Below the pieces are notes generated by a model. The model was not told the origin of the DNA and did not search any database. It saw only the letters and a program-made list of their open reading frames with translations. A program made the translations under genes and the position numbers. A stretch of DNA of 64,000 nucleotides from Halichoerus grypus (lineage: Eukaryota > Chordata > Mammalia > Carnivora > Phocidae): the NCBI RefSeq assembly GCF_964656455.1, contig NC_135713.1:188722187-188786186 (forward strand), written 5' to 3'. This document shows, piece after piece, positions 36,515 through 46,983 of the stretch; within the stretch, counting starts at the first letter, position 1, and the number at the start of each line of letters is the position of its first letter.

Positions 36515-36559
36515 ACCATTCACATATCTTTGATCTCAGTGTGCTCAGGCCAACTTCGA

Positions 36560-38400
36560 ATTGCCACATGCACATCTCTGTGTCTAAAGGTTCTCTTCAT
36601 GCAACAGCAGAAAGTCATTTAGTCTGTGCATGCCATGCTGAGAAAAACATACAACCAATGATTCTGGAGAGTTGTCTATAAAGATTCCAGCTCCATTTCA
36701 TCAAGTAGGATAATTCTAAAGTGTGTATTTTACACCATTTCTGATAATTTCCCTTCAGGTTTAAGCTTCAGTTGCAAACAGTGATACTAGATTCATATAC
36801 ACCCTTATCTGCCCCATTTCTTCAATTCTCTGCCAGTGTGTTATGCACATCCTAAACAATGTCCACTTGGTTCTTTTTCTCAGGATATTTTCTCTTAGGA
36901 AACAAACTATGACTTTAATTTACCTCTCTTGGTCTTAATTTCTTCTTTTCTTAAAATGGAAATACTTATACTTCCTTGAAAATTTCTTCAGAATTAAAGA
37001 TAATGTACATGAAGCATTTGGTCAATACCTAGCAAGTAGGAAGCAACCCAGGCCGTGTCCGTTCATCATCTTGGCATGCAAACACCCAGCTCTTAAGGAC
37101 CAGCAGGAGGCATGTTTGGTCTTGGCAGTCTGTCCAGAGCCTCCTGGATAGCTGGTCTTCAACGTTGGCTTGTGCCCCAGACAGGAGCCTTCCTAGCTCA
37201 TCAGAGGGCCCTCCACTGCCCCTGGGAGGTGACTCAGGGCCTAAGTCTACTCTTTGTCTCAGAGCCTGAATCCAGCCTCACATCCCTGAGCGCCGAGGTA
37301 GCATCATGCTTTAGTTCAGGACCAGAAGTGCCAGCCTGTCTATCACAACTTCTGTGAATACCCACGTTCTTTTCTCTTTCTTCTTCCTCACATTCTTCTC
37401 ACGCCCCTTGGAACATGTTCTTGATTTCTCTCAAATCCTTCATAGTTGCCTCAGAAAATATAGGAGGTTGTTTAGTTTCTTGGATGGTTCATAGGTCATG
37501 TGTTACTCAAAGTCGTACATGCCCATTGCACAGTCTCTGAGGCTTCAACTTTGTCTGAACTTAAATTTCTTAATAGCATTTTGGTCAGGATGACAAATTT
37601 CCATAATTTTAGGGGAATACAATATATGGTCCATTTTTTATTGCAGAGAATTATTTATTTTCTCACTATGTTGAGAGATACTTAATAGAAGGAGGCTATT
37701 CAGAATGGATTTGCACAATACAGAGACAGTTTAGATGAGAGTCTGTCTTGTGAGGACAAAATGGATGCTAACAATATTTCATGGGGATGAATTTCATGTG
37801 TGGCTGAACAAGTGGAAACAGGAAAGGTACCTGCTTTCTTGAGAGCTCCAAAATGCAGTCCCACCTGCCCTCACATGTATCTGATCTGCTGCTTGCTGAG
37901 TTGTGAGAAACTGATTTTTGAACAGATGTTATCTACATAAATGAGTGATTGTTCTTCCATTTGTAAAGGATAAATACATTTGCACAACTTTCTAGTGTTC
38001 AGTACTAAATATCATTGTTACTTTTATTGACATGTAAATATAGTTGCCTTTGAGCAAGAACAAATTATCCAGTTCTGGATCCGAGTCTGTCCATTATTAA
38101 CTACATGAAATTACACAGTGAAATATTCTCACCTGAAAATGTGGAATATAATTCATGACATGCTGTTGTGTAGCTCAGGTTGGATAATGCATATGATACC
38201 CAATATGTATGTAAGTTCCTATATCAGAAATATCATACAATAAAACAAAACACAATATGGGGTGAATTATGATGTAGACTTTACAAAGAGGCATATAAGT
38301 AAGACACTTCCATCTAAGGAGACAACTCAAATTATCACAAAAAGATGAAAGTAAGAGGAAGAACCATAAGCACATTGAAAAAGAAAATATGATTATGAAG
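36560..38400 (-). repeat. Diverged minus-oriented array unit, spacer of the 133-residue KRTAP
   Basis: Collinear with the young unit: CCAATGATTCTGGAGAGTTG with TATAAAGATTCCAG near 36.66 kb matches 11.49 kb; the MIR-bearing stretch lies near 36.95-37.05 kb; CAGGAGGCATGTTTGGTCTTGGC near 37.10 kb matches 11.95 kb; GGAGGTTGTTTAGTTTC near 37.47 kb matches 12.34 kb. Divergence is much higher than among the four young units. The open frame at 37112-37357 is the counterpart of spacer frames elsewhere and not a gene. Confidence 0.8.
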
Positions 38401-38406
38401 TTTATT
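38401..38406 (-). terminator. Candidate polyadenylation signal of the 133-residue KRTAP
   Basis: AATAAA in gene orientation, about 355 bases after the TAG, comparable with the array genes. Confidence 0.6.
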
Positions 38407-38759
38407 CATCAGTTGCAGGAAATTATGAAAAAGTTTTAAACACTTGTTTTCCTAAGTTACTTAGAGGGAGATGATGATTCTGACTTCAGAAGCCAAGACC
38501 ATAACTTAGTATCAAGAATTTATGAAACTGGCACATGATCCACATACATGGGAGGAAGAGAATTGGAGGAAGTCCTCTGCACAGTATCAAGCTGATTCAC
38601 AAGCTTATAAAAAGACATATGAGAAAAATTTTGATGGTTGCATGCTGACTCTCAGCAAAATCGAGCAAGGAAATTTGTCCTCCAAATGGCAAGTCAGTTA
38701 ACAGGAAGGTGATATGTGCTGATGGTATTTCTTTGGTGAGGTGATGAGTAGCAGGAAGG

Positions 38760-39161
38760 CTAGCAGCAGTTGTATCCACAGCCCTGGGCTAGGCACCCAG
38801 GCAAGCAGCAGCAGGTGGGGTGGTAGCAGGTTCTCCTGCAGTACACGGGGGTACAGCAAACTGACTGGTAGCAGGGTGTGCAGCAGGAACTAGGGCGGCA
38901 GCAAGGCTGGCAGCCACTGGACCCACAGCAGGATTGTCCACAGCCACTGGACCCACAGCAGCTGGGCACACAGCATGTGGGCCAGCAGCAAGTGGTCCTA
39001 CAGCAGGTGGTTTGACAGCAAGGCTGGCAGCAGCTGGACCCACAGCAGCTGGACCCATTGCAGGTCTGCCCACAGCCTCTAGACCCACAGCAGCTGGGCT
39101 GGCAGCAGGTGGTCCTGCAGCACGTAGGCTGGCAGCAAGGGGAGCAGCACGAGTTGGTCAT
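38760..39161 (-). CDS. Keratin-associated protein, KRTAP9-like, 133 residues
   Basis: Single-exon hair-matrix protein. Order: [15 protein letters not shown], one repeat module ([36 protein letters not shown]), [46 protein letters not shown] at 38762-38760. A Met five codons upstream (MTPDTM, from 39176) is open, but MTNSCC aligns with all paralogs, so 39161 is preferred. It is clearly diverged from the array genes and has a single module, so it resembles the pseudogene at 10 kb more than the young copies. After the TAG the sequence goes straight to CCTTCCTGCTAC, so most of the 32-codon extension seen elsewhere is absent. An intact frame despite age suggests function. Confidence 0.9.
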   Translation of the reverse strand: MTNSCCSPCCQPTCCRTTCCQPSCCGSRGCGQTCNGSSCCGSSCCQPCCQTTCCRTTCCWPTCCVPSCCGSSGCGQSCCGSSGCQPCCRPSSCCTPCYQSVCCTPVYCRRTCYHPTCCCLPGCLAQGCGYNCC

Positions 39162-39237
39162 GGTGTCAGGTGTCAAGAGTGGGCCCCTGTTCAGAGGTGA
39201 GTTTCTCAGATTCTGATGTCTCTTTGTGTTCTGGAGC

Positions 39238-39272
39238 TTTTATGCACTGAACTCCCCAAAGTTTGGACCAAT
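39238..39272 (-). promoter_or_regulatory. Core promoter of the 133-residue KRTAP
   Basis: CATAAAA (39244-39238) and inverted CCAAT (39272-39268) in the same spacing as the array genes. The leader CTCTGAACAG is also conserved. Confidence 0.65.
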
Positions 39273-39579
39273 GGGCATGACCTTCTTGTTTTTACTTATG
39301 CATTTTTTTTTTTTGTACTAACTGGAGAATAGTCAATAAGGGAGTTGTTGCCTTAGTGTTTTGAGGCTTCTGTAATTTAGTGTTTGATCATTTTTTTAAT
39401 TGAGAATACTACTTAAGAACTTTTTCCAGAAATGAGAAAGTCAGAAATCATCACCAGCTACATTTCTGGTTATTTGACATCATCTAATCATGTGATATTT
39501 TCTGCTGGCTTGGCAAAAGTGAGAACAATTGTCCCTCGTCTGCTATTCCTTTGAGCATAGTTAGTTTGGGAAGTGCCTT

Positions 39580-40215
39580 TATTTCTCCTCTGATCTTTGT
39601 TATTTCTTTCCTTATTGTAACTTTGGGCTTTGTTTGTTCATTTTTCTAGTTCCTTGAGGTGAAAAATTGGTTGTTTGAGGTTTTTTTTTTGTTTCATGTT
39701 GTAGACATTTATCAATATTAAGTTCCCTCTAAGAACTGCTTTTGCTGCAACATATAACTTTTGGTATGTTGTATTTCCATTTTCATTTGTCTCAATGTAT
39801 TTTTTTTCCTCTTTGGAAGCCTTTTTTGAATGATTGGTTGTTCATTACATGTTGTTTAATTTCCACCTATTTTTGAATTTTACAGGTTTTTTTCTAATTG
39901 TTTTATAGTTTCATACTATTGTGGTCACAAAAGATGCTTGATATGATTTTAATCTTATAAATTTATTAAGACTTGTTCTGTGGCCTAACCTATGATCTAT
40001 ACTGGAAAGTGTAACATGTGCATAGAAGAATGTGTATTCTATTGCTTTTGAATGGAATGTTGTGTGTATGTCTCTATTGTAACATATTATTTAAGGGCCA
40101 TGTTTCCATACTGATTTTCTGCCTGGATGATTTATCCATTGGTGACAGTAGAGTATTAAAGATCCCTACTATTATTGTATTGCTATATATTGCTCCCTTT
40201 AGGTCTGTTACTATT
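39580..40215 (-). mobile_element. Old L1 fragment, antisense
   Basis: GTGGCCTAACCTATGATCTATACTGG followed by GTGTAACATGTGCATAG and AAGAATGTGTATTCTATTGC, and CTGCCTGGATGATTTATCC, are reverse-complement L1 ORF2 landmarks. Decayed. Confidence 0.7.
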
Positions 40216-41029
40216 CACTTTATATATTTAGCTGCTCCTATAACACATGCTCACAGAGAAATAACATGAGCAGTCCACCTTGTGGTGTTTACTAAATAAA
40301 TAAATAAATAGATAGATAAATAAATAAAATTTATCAAAAGACTTGTACAATGGAATTCATAGATCATTTTAATATCGGTAATAATTTCAAAAGTCACAAA
40401 CTGCAAAAACCCACATATATGTCAATGAAAGATGGACAAATATATCATTTTTACTCATTGAAGAATTATTTTTAAAAAGGGATGAATGAGGTACCCACAT
40501 AGGTATCACATTCATAAAATAAAGTGAAAGTAGCCAAGTCTATGTTATTTTATAAAAAGTCTAAAAACATCTGAAATGAACTATTAACATACACAATGTG
40601 TGATTCACTAGAATGATTACCTACCTTTGAGAATGAAAAGGCATGTAATTTGAAGAGGATGAAGTTAAGTTCTATTTATTAAACTGGTAATAGGGACATG
40701 GGGGATCACTTGATGATATTCTATCAGATTTGAAATTATTAATTATAATTAATTATATTTAAAAAAAGAAGCACTTTTGAAAATGAATTTTAAACCCCCA
40801 TATCATTTGAATATTTTAGGAATCAAAAATACCTTAGGATCATCTCACCTGGACTACTCATTCAATTAAAGTAAGAGAAAAAAAATATAGTGAGTTATGT
40901 GAGGTCAATGAATATATTAAAAATGAATTAGGACTGAGTCACGATACCTAGTCATATCAATAAAAGATCTACATGCTGGAAAAGCCCATAATTCTGACAA
41001 TTCAAGACTATTGGTGCCGCAGGATGTTA
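40216..41029. other. No gene recognised; AT-rich with (AAAT)n
   Basis: A tetranucleotide A-rich repeat spans about 40293-40330. The remainder is AT-rich and unassigned, ending where plus-oriented unit sequence begins near 41.03 kb. Confidence 0.5.
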
Positions 41030-42527
41030 AGTGACTGAGGCTTGCCTTATCCCAGCGCTCTGCAGCTGCCTCTGCCCACGTGCTTTGGTTCTGTCTTGCC
41101 ATTTGGAAGACAGGAGGCCAGATGACCTCTACCCAAGGTCCTTGATTGAACTGGGACACACAGGTGGGGTAGGGTGCTACGAGAGGCAGATGCCTGTGGG
41201 AGTCTGGAATCAGGCTTTGTGGGGAAACAGATTTGGACTCAGGCCTGGATTCTGGTGGTCCCTGTGAATGTACTGATGTCATTCTCTGCCCCCTTCCACC
41301 TACTCCCCCCCTCCCCAGGAATACTCCCAATCTACCTACAACCTAGGGACCAAAGCTGGGGAAGGACCGCTGCTCGGACACTCCTCAGGACAGCGGGAAC
41401 TCTATCACGTGATCTGATGGTCAGTGAGGCAAGAACAACGTTGCTGATATGACCACGTTGCTTTAATCTGAAAATGTTCCTATGAGTTATTCTCAATTCG
41501 GAAACATTTTAAGCACGTATTCTCTAAAGATTCTTAACATGTAGAGGACTTCCTATTCTCCTGTAGGAGAGGTGATATGTGGGACAAAGTGGTAGACATC
41601 TGTGTCCTACCACTCAGCCCCGTGGGAGGGCAGCGGCCCCGGCATTCAGAGCTCTTGGGAACACAGGGACCCTTTTGTGGCCTTGGGCACCATCCACCCC
41701 ATCATGCACTCCTCCACCTCAGAGATAGGTGAGCCTGCGGTGGCCTCACGACTGATGTCCACATCTGCACACGCACGTCTTGTGGGGCCATGGAAGTCCC
41801 CTTCTGCTTGGACCTCCTGCTCGTCAGGACCCACTGGCAGGGTATAGAGTTATCAGGCAATTTCCTGCCAAACACATCAGGCTCCCCAACTAGAAGGTGA
41901 TTTGACATCATGATCAACATGTGCCCAAGACAAGTAAGGACGGGCAACGTCAGGGACCGAGAGCCTGTGCAGTGGGCGTGTAGGATGACTTGGAGTAATC
42001 CATGGCCTCTGAACCATCTAAGGGAACCAAACAACCTCCAGCATTTGGGGGAGGAACTGTGAAGCATTCCAGGGAAGTCAATGTGCCGCTCTGGGAGCAG
42101 AACTTATGCGGGAGTGGGGCAGAGGGTGGGGGGAAACCAAGTGAGGAAGAAGAAAGAGAAGAGCATGGGCATTCACAGGACTCACGATAGACAGAAGGCT
42201 GGCGCTTCTGGTCCCAGACTAATGCATGATGCTGCCTCGGTGCTCAGGGATGTGAGGCTGGATTCAGGCTCTGAGAGGAAGAGCACACATAGGCCCTGAG
42301 TCACCTCTCGGGAGCAGTGGAGGGCCCTCTGATGAGCTAGGAAGCCTCCTGTCTGGGGCACACACCAACGTTGAAGACCAGCTATGCGGGAGGCTCTGGA
42401 CAGACTGCCAAGACCAAACACGCCTCCTGCTGGTCCTTAGGACCTGGGGGTTCACCTGATGAGGTGGCAACCCAGACACGACCTGGGTTGCTTCCTACTT
42501 GCTAGGTCTGGACCCAGTGCTTCATGT
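41030..42527 (+). repeat. Plus-oriented array unit lacking its KRTAP gene
   Basis: Up to about 41.55 kb the sequence matches the promoter-distal part of a unit (compare 45.38-45.86 kb). It then continues directly with TCTCCTGTAGGAGAGGTGATATGTGGGACAAAGTGG, which in other units lies 3' of the gene (compare 47.46-47.50 and 52.72-52.76 kb). Promoter, gene and 3' UTR are therefore missing. The two joined segments share ACTTCCT-TCT-CT-like text, a plausible crossover point. Unit spacer then runs to 42.53 kb, where an L1 interrupts it. Confidence 0.8.
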
Positions 42528-42810
42528 CTTGTATCCTTAATTCTTTGCTTTCCATAAGTTTTTCTTTGAATCCCAGTAGAGTTAACCTCTCGTGTCCCAC
42601 TCCTTTCAGGTGTACCATGTAGTGATTCAGCAATGCCATAGGTCACCCAGTGCTCATCACAGCAAGTGCCCACCTTAAACCCAATCACCTATTTCACCCA
42701 ACCCCCACCCCCGACCCCTCTGGGAACTATCGGTTTCTTCTCTGTAGTTAAAGAGTCTGTTGCTTGGTAGCACACCTTCTCTCTCTCTCTCTCCCTCACC
42801 CACTGTCTCT

Positions 42811-42846
<36 letters not shown>

Positions 42847-44279
42847 CTCTGTCCGTCTCTGTCTCTTTCCCTTTGCTCTTTTGTTTAGCTTCTCCAATGG
42901 CACCTATGAGTGAAACCATATGGTATTGGTGTTTCTCTGCTGACTTATTTTGCTTAGCACTGTACTCTCTAGCTCCATCCGTGTCATTGCCAATGGCAAG
43001 ATTTCTTTCTCTTGTGTGGCTGAATACTTTTGCATTGGAGATCGAGACCCCATCTTCTTTATCCATTCATCTGTGGGAGGACACTTGGGCTGCTTCGGTA
43101 CCTGAGCTACTGGCAGTCATGCTGCTATAAACATAGGGGTGCATGTATCCCTTCGGGTTCATGTTTTGGGGTTTGGGGGAGGGTGGGGCAACCCAGCAGT
43201 GTGATTACTCGATCGTAGGTTAGTTCTACCTCTAACTTTTTGAGGAAACGCCATGCCGTTTTCCACAGCAGAGGCACTCCCCAATGTGTGCATTCCCACC
43301 AACAGCGTGGGAGGCTTCCCCTTTCTCCACCGCCTCACCAACACCTGTTGTTTCTGTTCTTGTGGATTGTAGCCATGCTGACAGGTGTGAGGTGCCATCT
43401 CCTTAGAACTGTGATTGGCATTTCCCTGACGATGAGCGATGTTGAGCGTGGGGTTGTGTGTCTGTTGGCCATCTATAGTTCTTCTCGGGAGAAGTGTGTG
43501 TTCCTGTCTTCTGCCCATTACTGCATTGGGATTTTTGTTTTGGGGGTGTTGAGTTTGGGGGGTGTACGTTCTTTATGGATTTTGGATCCTAACCCTTTTC
43601 GCCTATGCCATTTGCAAATATCATCTCCCATTCAGTCGATGGCCTTTTAGCTTTGTTCATTGTTTCCTTGGCTGCACAGACACTTTTCTTGTGATGTAGT
43701 CCCCATAGGTTACGCTTGCTCTATTTCCCCTGCCTCAGGAGACCTCTCCGGAAAAAGCTTTGGTATGGCCAGTGTCAGGGACGTGATTGCCTGCGCTGTC
43801 TTCTAGGACCTTTCTGGTTTCGGGTGTCACATTTCGGTTTCTGATGCACTTTGAAGTTTTTGTGTGTGTGTATGCTGTAAGGAAGGGGTCTGGTTTCATT
43901 CTTCTGCCTCTAGCTGTCCGGTTTTCCCAACACCATTTGTCGAAGAGACTGTCTTGTGCCCATTGCGTTTTCTTGCTCCCTTGGTCGAAGATTGATGGAC
44001 AACCGCGCAAGGGTCAGCTCATCTCTGGGTTTTCTCTTCTGTTCCACAGATCCGTGGGTCTCCTTTTGTGCACACCCCATCATTTGGATTACTACCGTTT
44101 TGTCTGGAATTGGGACACCTCCAGCTTTGCTTTGCCCCTTGCAGAGAACTTTGGCTCTTCGGGATCTTTTGTGTTCCCGACCACATGGGAGGATGCTTTG
44201 CTCTCACTCTGTAGAAGAAGGAGAAACCTGCTGTTGGTATTCTGTTTGGGATGGCATTAAATCGGTAGTATCTTGATGT
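42528..44279 (-). mobile_element. Antisense L1 3' half inserted in a unit spacer
   Basis: Reverse-complement L1 3' UTR and ORF2 C-terminal region. Frames on the minus strand show SLFDKWCWENRTARGRRMKPD (43735-44010) and other ORF2 pieces, all broken. It splits the unit at the MIR: CCCAGTGCTTCATG stands on the left and CTTGAAGGAATTTTCAACC resumes on the right at 44280. The (CT)n tract at 42778-42842 lies inside it. It looks decayed but is absent from the homologous spacers. Confidence 0.85.
42778..42842. repeat. (CT)n microsatellite
   Basis: Imperfect CT repeats interrupted by CCCTCACCCACTG. Confidence 0.95.
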
Positions 44280-45899
44280 CTTGAAGGAATTTTCAACCTA
44301 GGGCTCGAGGTTCCCATTGTAGGGAGGAGGAAATGGAGACTGGGATGGGGTGAGTCATGTCGGAGTGTGGGTTCTGCCAGAAGTGACTCTGAAGAAGAGC
44401 GTGCAGGCATGTAGTTTCTTTGGGGAGGGCAGATCCTACCTGTAGGAATGTGGGGAGGTGACACAGGGAAGAGGCACTAGGAGGCCCATGTCCCAGCTTG
44501 CAAGGGAAGCTTAAAGCTGAGAAATGTATCAGAAATGACGTAACACACACGTCACGATTCCCCTAATTCTGCAAGGAGGGATCTGGAGTATTTACACACC
44601 AGAAGCATTGGTTGAGCATTTCTGTCAGTGTGGCATGCACAGGAGGCGTGACATTCTGCTGTGGCCTGAAAACAGCCCTTAGGCATAGAGATGCTGATCT
44701 GCAGGGTAGGTATCGTCCCCTCCGCACTAAGATCCGCGATATGGGGCTGACGTATTCAAGACATCCTGGCCAGTCTCTGGTTTCCACGAGTCATTCCCCT
44801 ATTGGGTTCATCAGATGGGTGGACAGACACGCTATCTGGAAGGGAACTGAGAAGGAGGAGAAAGCTGACGAGGAGGACCAAGAGGAACTGCCAGGCAGGG
44901 AGGGAGCCCGGACGAGAAGGAAGGAGGAAGGATGGATGGGAGGAAGCAATGAAGGAAGGAAGGCAGGAAGGAAGAGAAAAGAAGAGAGACAGAAAGCAAA
45001 AGAGAGACAGAAACAAAGACAGGCAGCTGAGTAGGAAAGGAAACAAGAAGAAGGAAGGGACAGAGGAGGGAGGCAGAGGAGGGCAGGGGTGGGCTGGGGG
45101 TGGCTGGGGGTAGGGAGGGAAGGAGGAAGGAAAGAAACCAGAGAATTAAGGACTGGAAAGGATCCAGCACGATGAAGGTGTAGGCAGCAGCACGAAGTCC
45201 CGGACTAGGCTAGTTCACAAGGCGAGGACTAGAGTCCCCAAGTCATCCTGCTTTGCCCATGACTGCCCCAATTATATCACGGAAAGTCCCAGATGCTGGG
45301 CATGCGCTCAAGCCTAGATCAGTCACGGGTGCTGGTCAACAAGGACGTACCTTGAGCGAGGCAGTGCACGGCTGCCGCCTCTGCCCACGTGCTTTGGTTC
45401 TGCCTTGCCTTTTGGAAGACAGGGGGCCAGACAGCCTCTACCCAAGGTCCTTGATTGAACTGGGACACACAGGTGGGGTAGGGTGCTACGAGAGGCAGAT
45501 GCCTGTGGGAGTCTGGAATCAGGCTTTGTGGGGAAACCGACTTGGGCTCAGGCCTGGATTCTGGTGGTCCCTCTGAACATACCGACAAGTCATTCTCCGC
45601 CCCCTCCCACCCACTCACCCCCTCCCCAGGAATACTCCCAATCTACCTACAACCTAGGGACCAAAGCTGGGGAGGGACCGCTGCTCGGACACTCCTCAGG
45701 CCGGCGGGAACTCTATTGCATGACCTGATGGTCAGTGAAGCAAGAACGACGCTGCTGATGTGATGACGTTGCTTTCATCTGAAAACATTTCTCTGCGTTA
45801 TTCTCAATTAGGAAACACATTGAGCACTTACTCTCTAGAGATTCCTAACATGTAGGGGACTTCCTCTTCTACCAGCCCCCAGTGACTATGGGAAAGGAT
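44280..45899 (+). repeat. Plus-oriented array-unit spacer upstream of the 178-residue KRTAP
   Basis: Resumes the unit after the L1: MIR end, the AGAAGCATTGGTTGAGCATTTCTGTCAG block, an expanded GA tract (about 44870-45140, including GGAA repeats), then the upstream block with CTTGATTGAACTGGGACACACAGG. It is more diverged from the young units than 46.98-49.8 kb is. Open frames are non-coding shadows of purine runs. Confidence 0.8.
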
Positions 45900-45962
45900 G
45901 TAAACAACAACAAGGAAAGTCCTGCCCATTGGTCCACACTTTGGGGGGTCCAGTGTATAAAA
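45900..45962 (+). promoter_or_regulatory. Core promoter of the 178-residue KRTAP, with a true TATA box
   Basis: GTAAACA (45900-45906), ATTGG (45928-45932) and TATAAAA (45956-45962) 80 bases before the ATG. The other intact copies have CATAAAA. The surrounding text (AGTGACTATGGGAAAGGATG, AAGGAAAGTCCTGC, GGGGGGTCCAGTG) resembles the promoter of the pseudogene at 10.3 kb more than the young array promoters. Confidence 0.7.
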
Positions 45963-46042
45963 GCCCCAGAACAGAAGGAGGCCCCAATCCAAACCTGAGA
46001 AACTCACCTCTGAACAGAAGCTCCCCCTCCACCCGTGACACC

Positions 46043-46579
46043 ATGACCGACTCGTGCTGCTGCTCCCCTTGCTGCCAGCCTACGTGCTGCAGGACCACCT
46101 GCTGCAGGACCACTTGCTGCCGGCCCAGCTGCTGCGGGTGCAGCGGCGGCTGTGGACAAGGCGGCAGCGGGTCCAGCTGCTGCGGGTCCAGCTGCTGCCC
46201 CCCAACTTGCTGTCAGACCACCTGCTGCAGGACCACCTGCTGTCGGCCCAGCTGCTGCGGGTGCGGCGGCGGCTGTGGACAAGGCGGCAGCGGGTCCAGC
46301 TGCTGCGGGTCCAGCTGCTGCCAGCCTTGCTGCTGCCGCCCAACTTGCTGTCGGACCACCTGCTGCAGGACCACCTGCTGCCGGCCCAGCTGCTGTGTCT
46401 CCAGCTGCTGTCAACCCAGCTGCTGTGGGTCCAGTGGCTGTGGACAACCTTGCTGTGGGTCCAGCTGCTGTCAGCCAGCCTGCTCTACCCGCGTGTACTG
46501 CAGGAGAACCTGCTACCTCCCCACCTGCTGCTGCCTGCCTGGATGCCTAGCCCAGGGCTGTGGATCCAGCTGCTGCTAG
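46043..46579 (+). CDS. Keratin-associated protein, KRTAP9-like, 178 residues
   Basis: Starts [16 protein letters not shown]; the open frame extends upstream, but only this Met matches the paralogs and sits after the conserved leader. Two modules: a 41-residue A type (GC..GCGQGG..CC going straight to PPTCC) and a 46-residue B type (with QPCCC before RPTCC). Then [33 protein letters not shown] and TAG at 46577-46579; 32 open codons follow to TGA at 46676-46678. Coding and 3' parts are close to the minus-array genes while the promoter is not, so the copy is a mosaic. Complete start, stop, TATA box and AATAAA make it a good candidate for an active hair gene. Confidence 0.92.
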   Translation: MTDSCCCSPCCQPTCCRTTCCRTTCCRPSCCGCSGGCGQGGSGSSCCGSSCCPPTCCQTTCCRTTCCRPSCCGCGGGCGQGGSGSSCCGSSCCQPCCCRPTCCRTTCCRTTCCRPSCCVSSCCQPSCCGSSGCGQPCCGSSCCQPACSTRVYCRRTCYLPTCCCLPGCLAQGCGSSCC

Positions 46580-46977
46580 CCTGGTTGCCAGCCAAACTGC
46601 TGCCGCACCACCTGCCGGAGGACCACCTGCTGCCACCCCTGCTCGATGTCCAGACGCTGCCAGCCTTCCTACTGCTGATTGCCTCACCAAGAACCACCAT
46701 CTGCACACAGCACTGGTTTGCCATTGGGGAAACAAAGACACTGCCAACTGTTACTGAAGGCCAGCATGCAATCGCCAACATTTCTGTTACTCATCTGCCT
46801 GTTCAAAAGCTTCTGAATCAGCTTGACGAAGTGGGGACCACTTCTCCTGATTCTCTTCTTCCTTAGGTCTTGTGAGCCCTGCCAGCTTCAGGCCTCCAGA
46901 TACGGAGTCAAGAGGAGTCAAGATCTCTGCTTTGACTCCACAGTCAAGGCCTTCATCCTGTCTAACTGCCTTTGAGA

Positions 46978-46983
46978 AATAAA
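46978..46983 (+). terminator. Polyadenylation signal of the 178-residue KRTAP
   Basis: AATAAA in GAGAAATAAATCC, about 400 bases after the stop; same context as in the minus array. Confidence 0.85.

Noticed and set aside
39162..39176. Upstream Met (MTPDT) as the start of the 133-residue KRTAP
   Set aside because: It is absent from all paralogs; the MTNSCC start matches the family N-terminus.
45929..46042. N-terminal 38-codon extension of the 178-residue KRTAP
   Set aside because: It includes the TATA box and leader, so it is upstream of the transcript start or untranslated.
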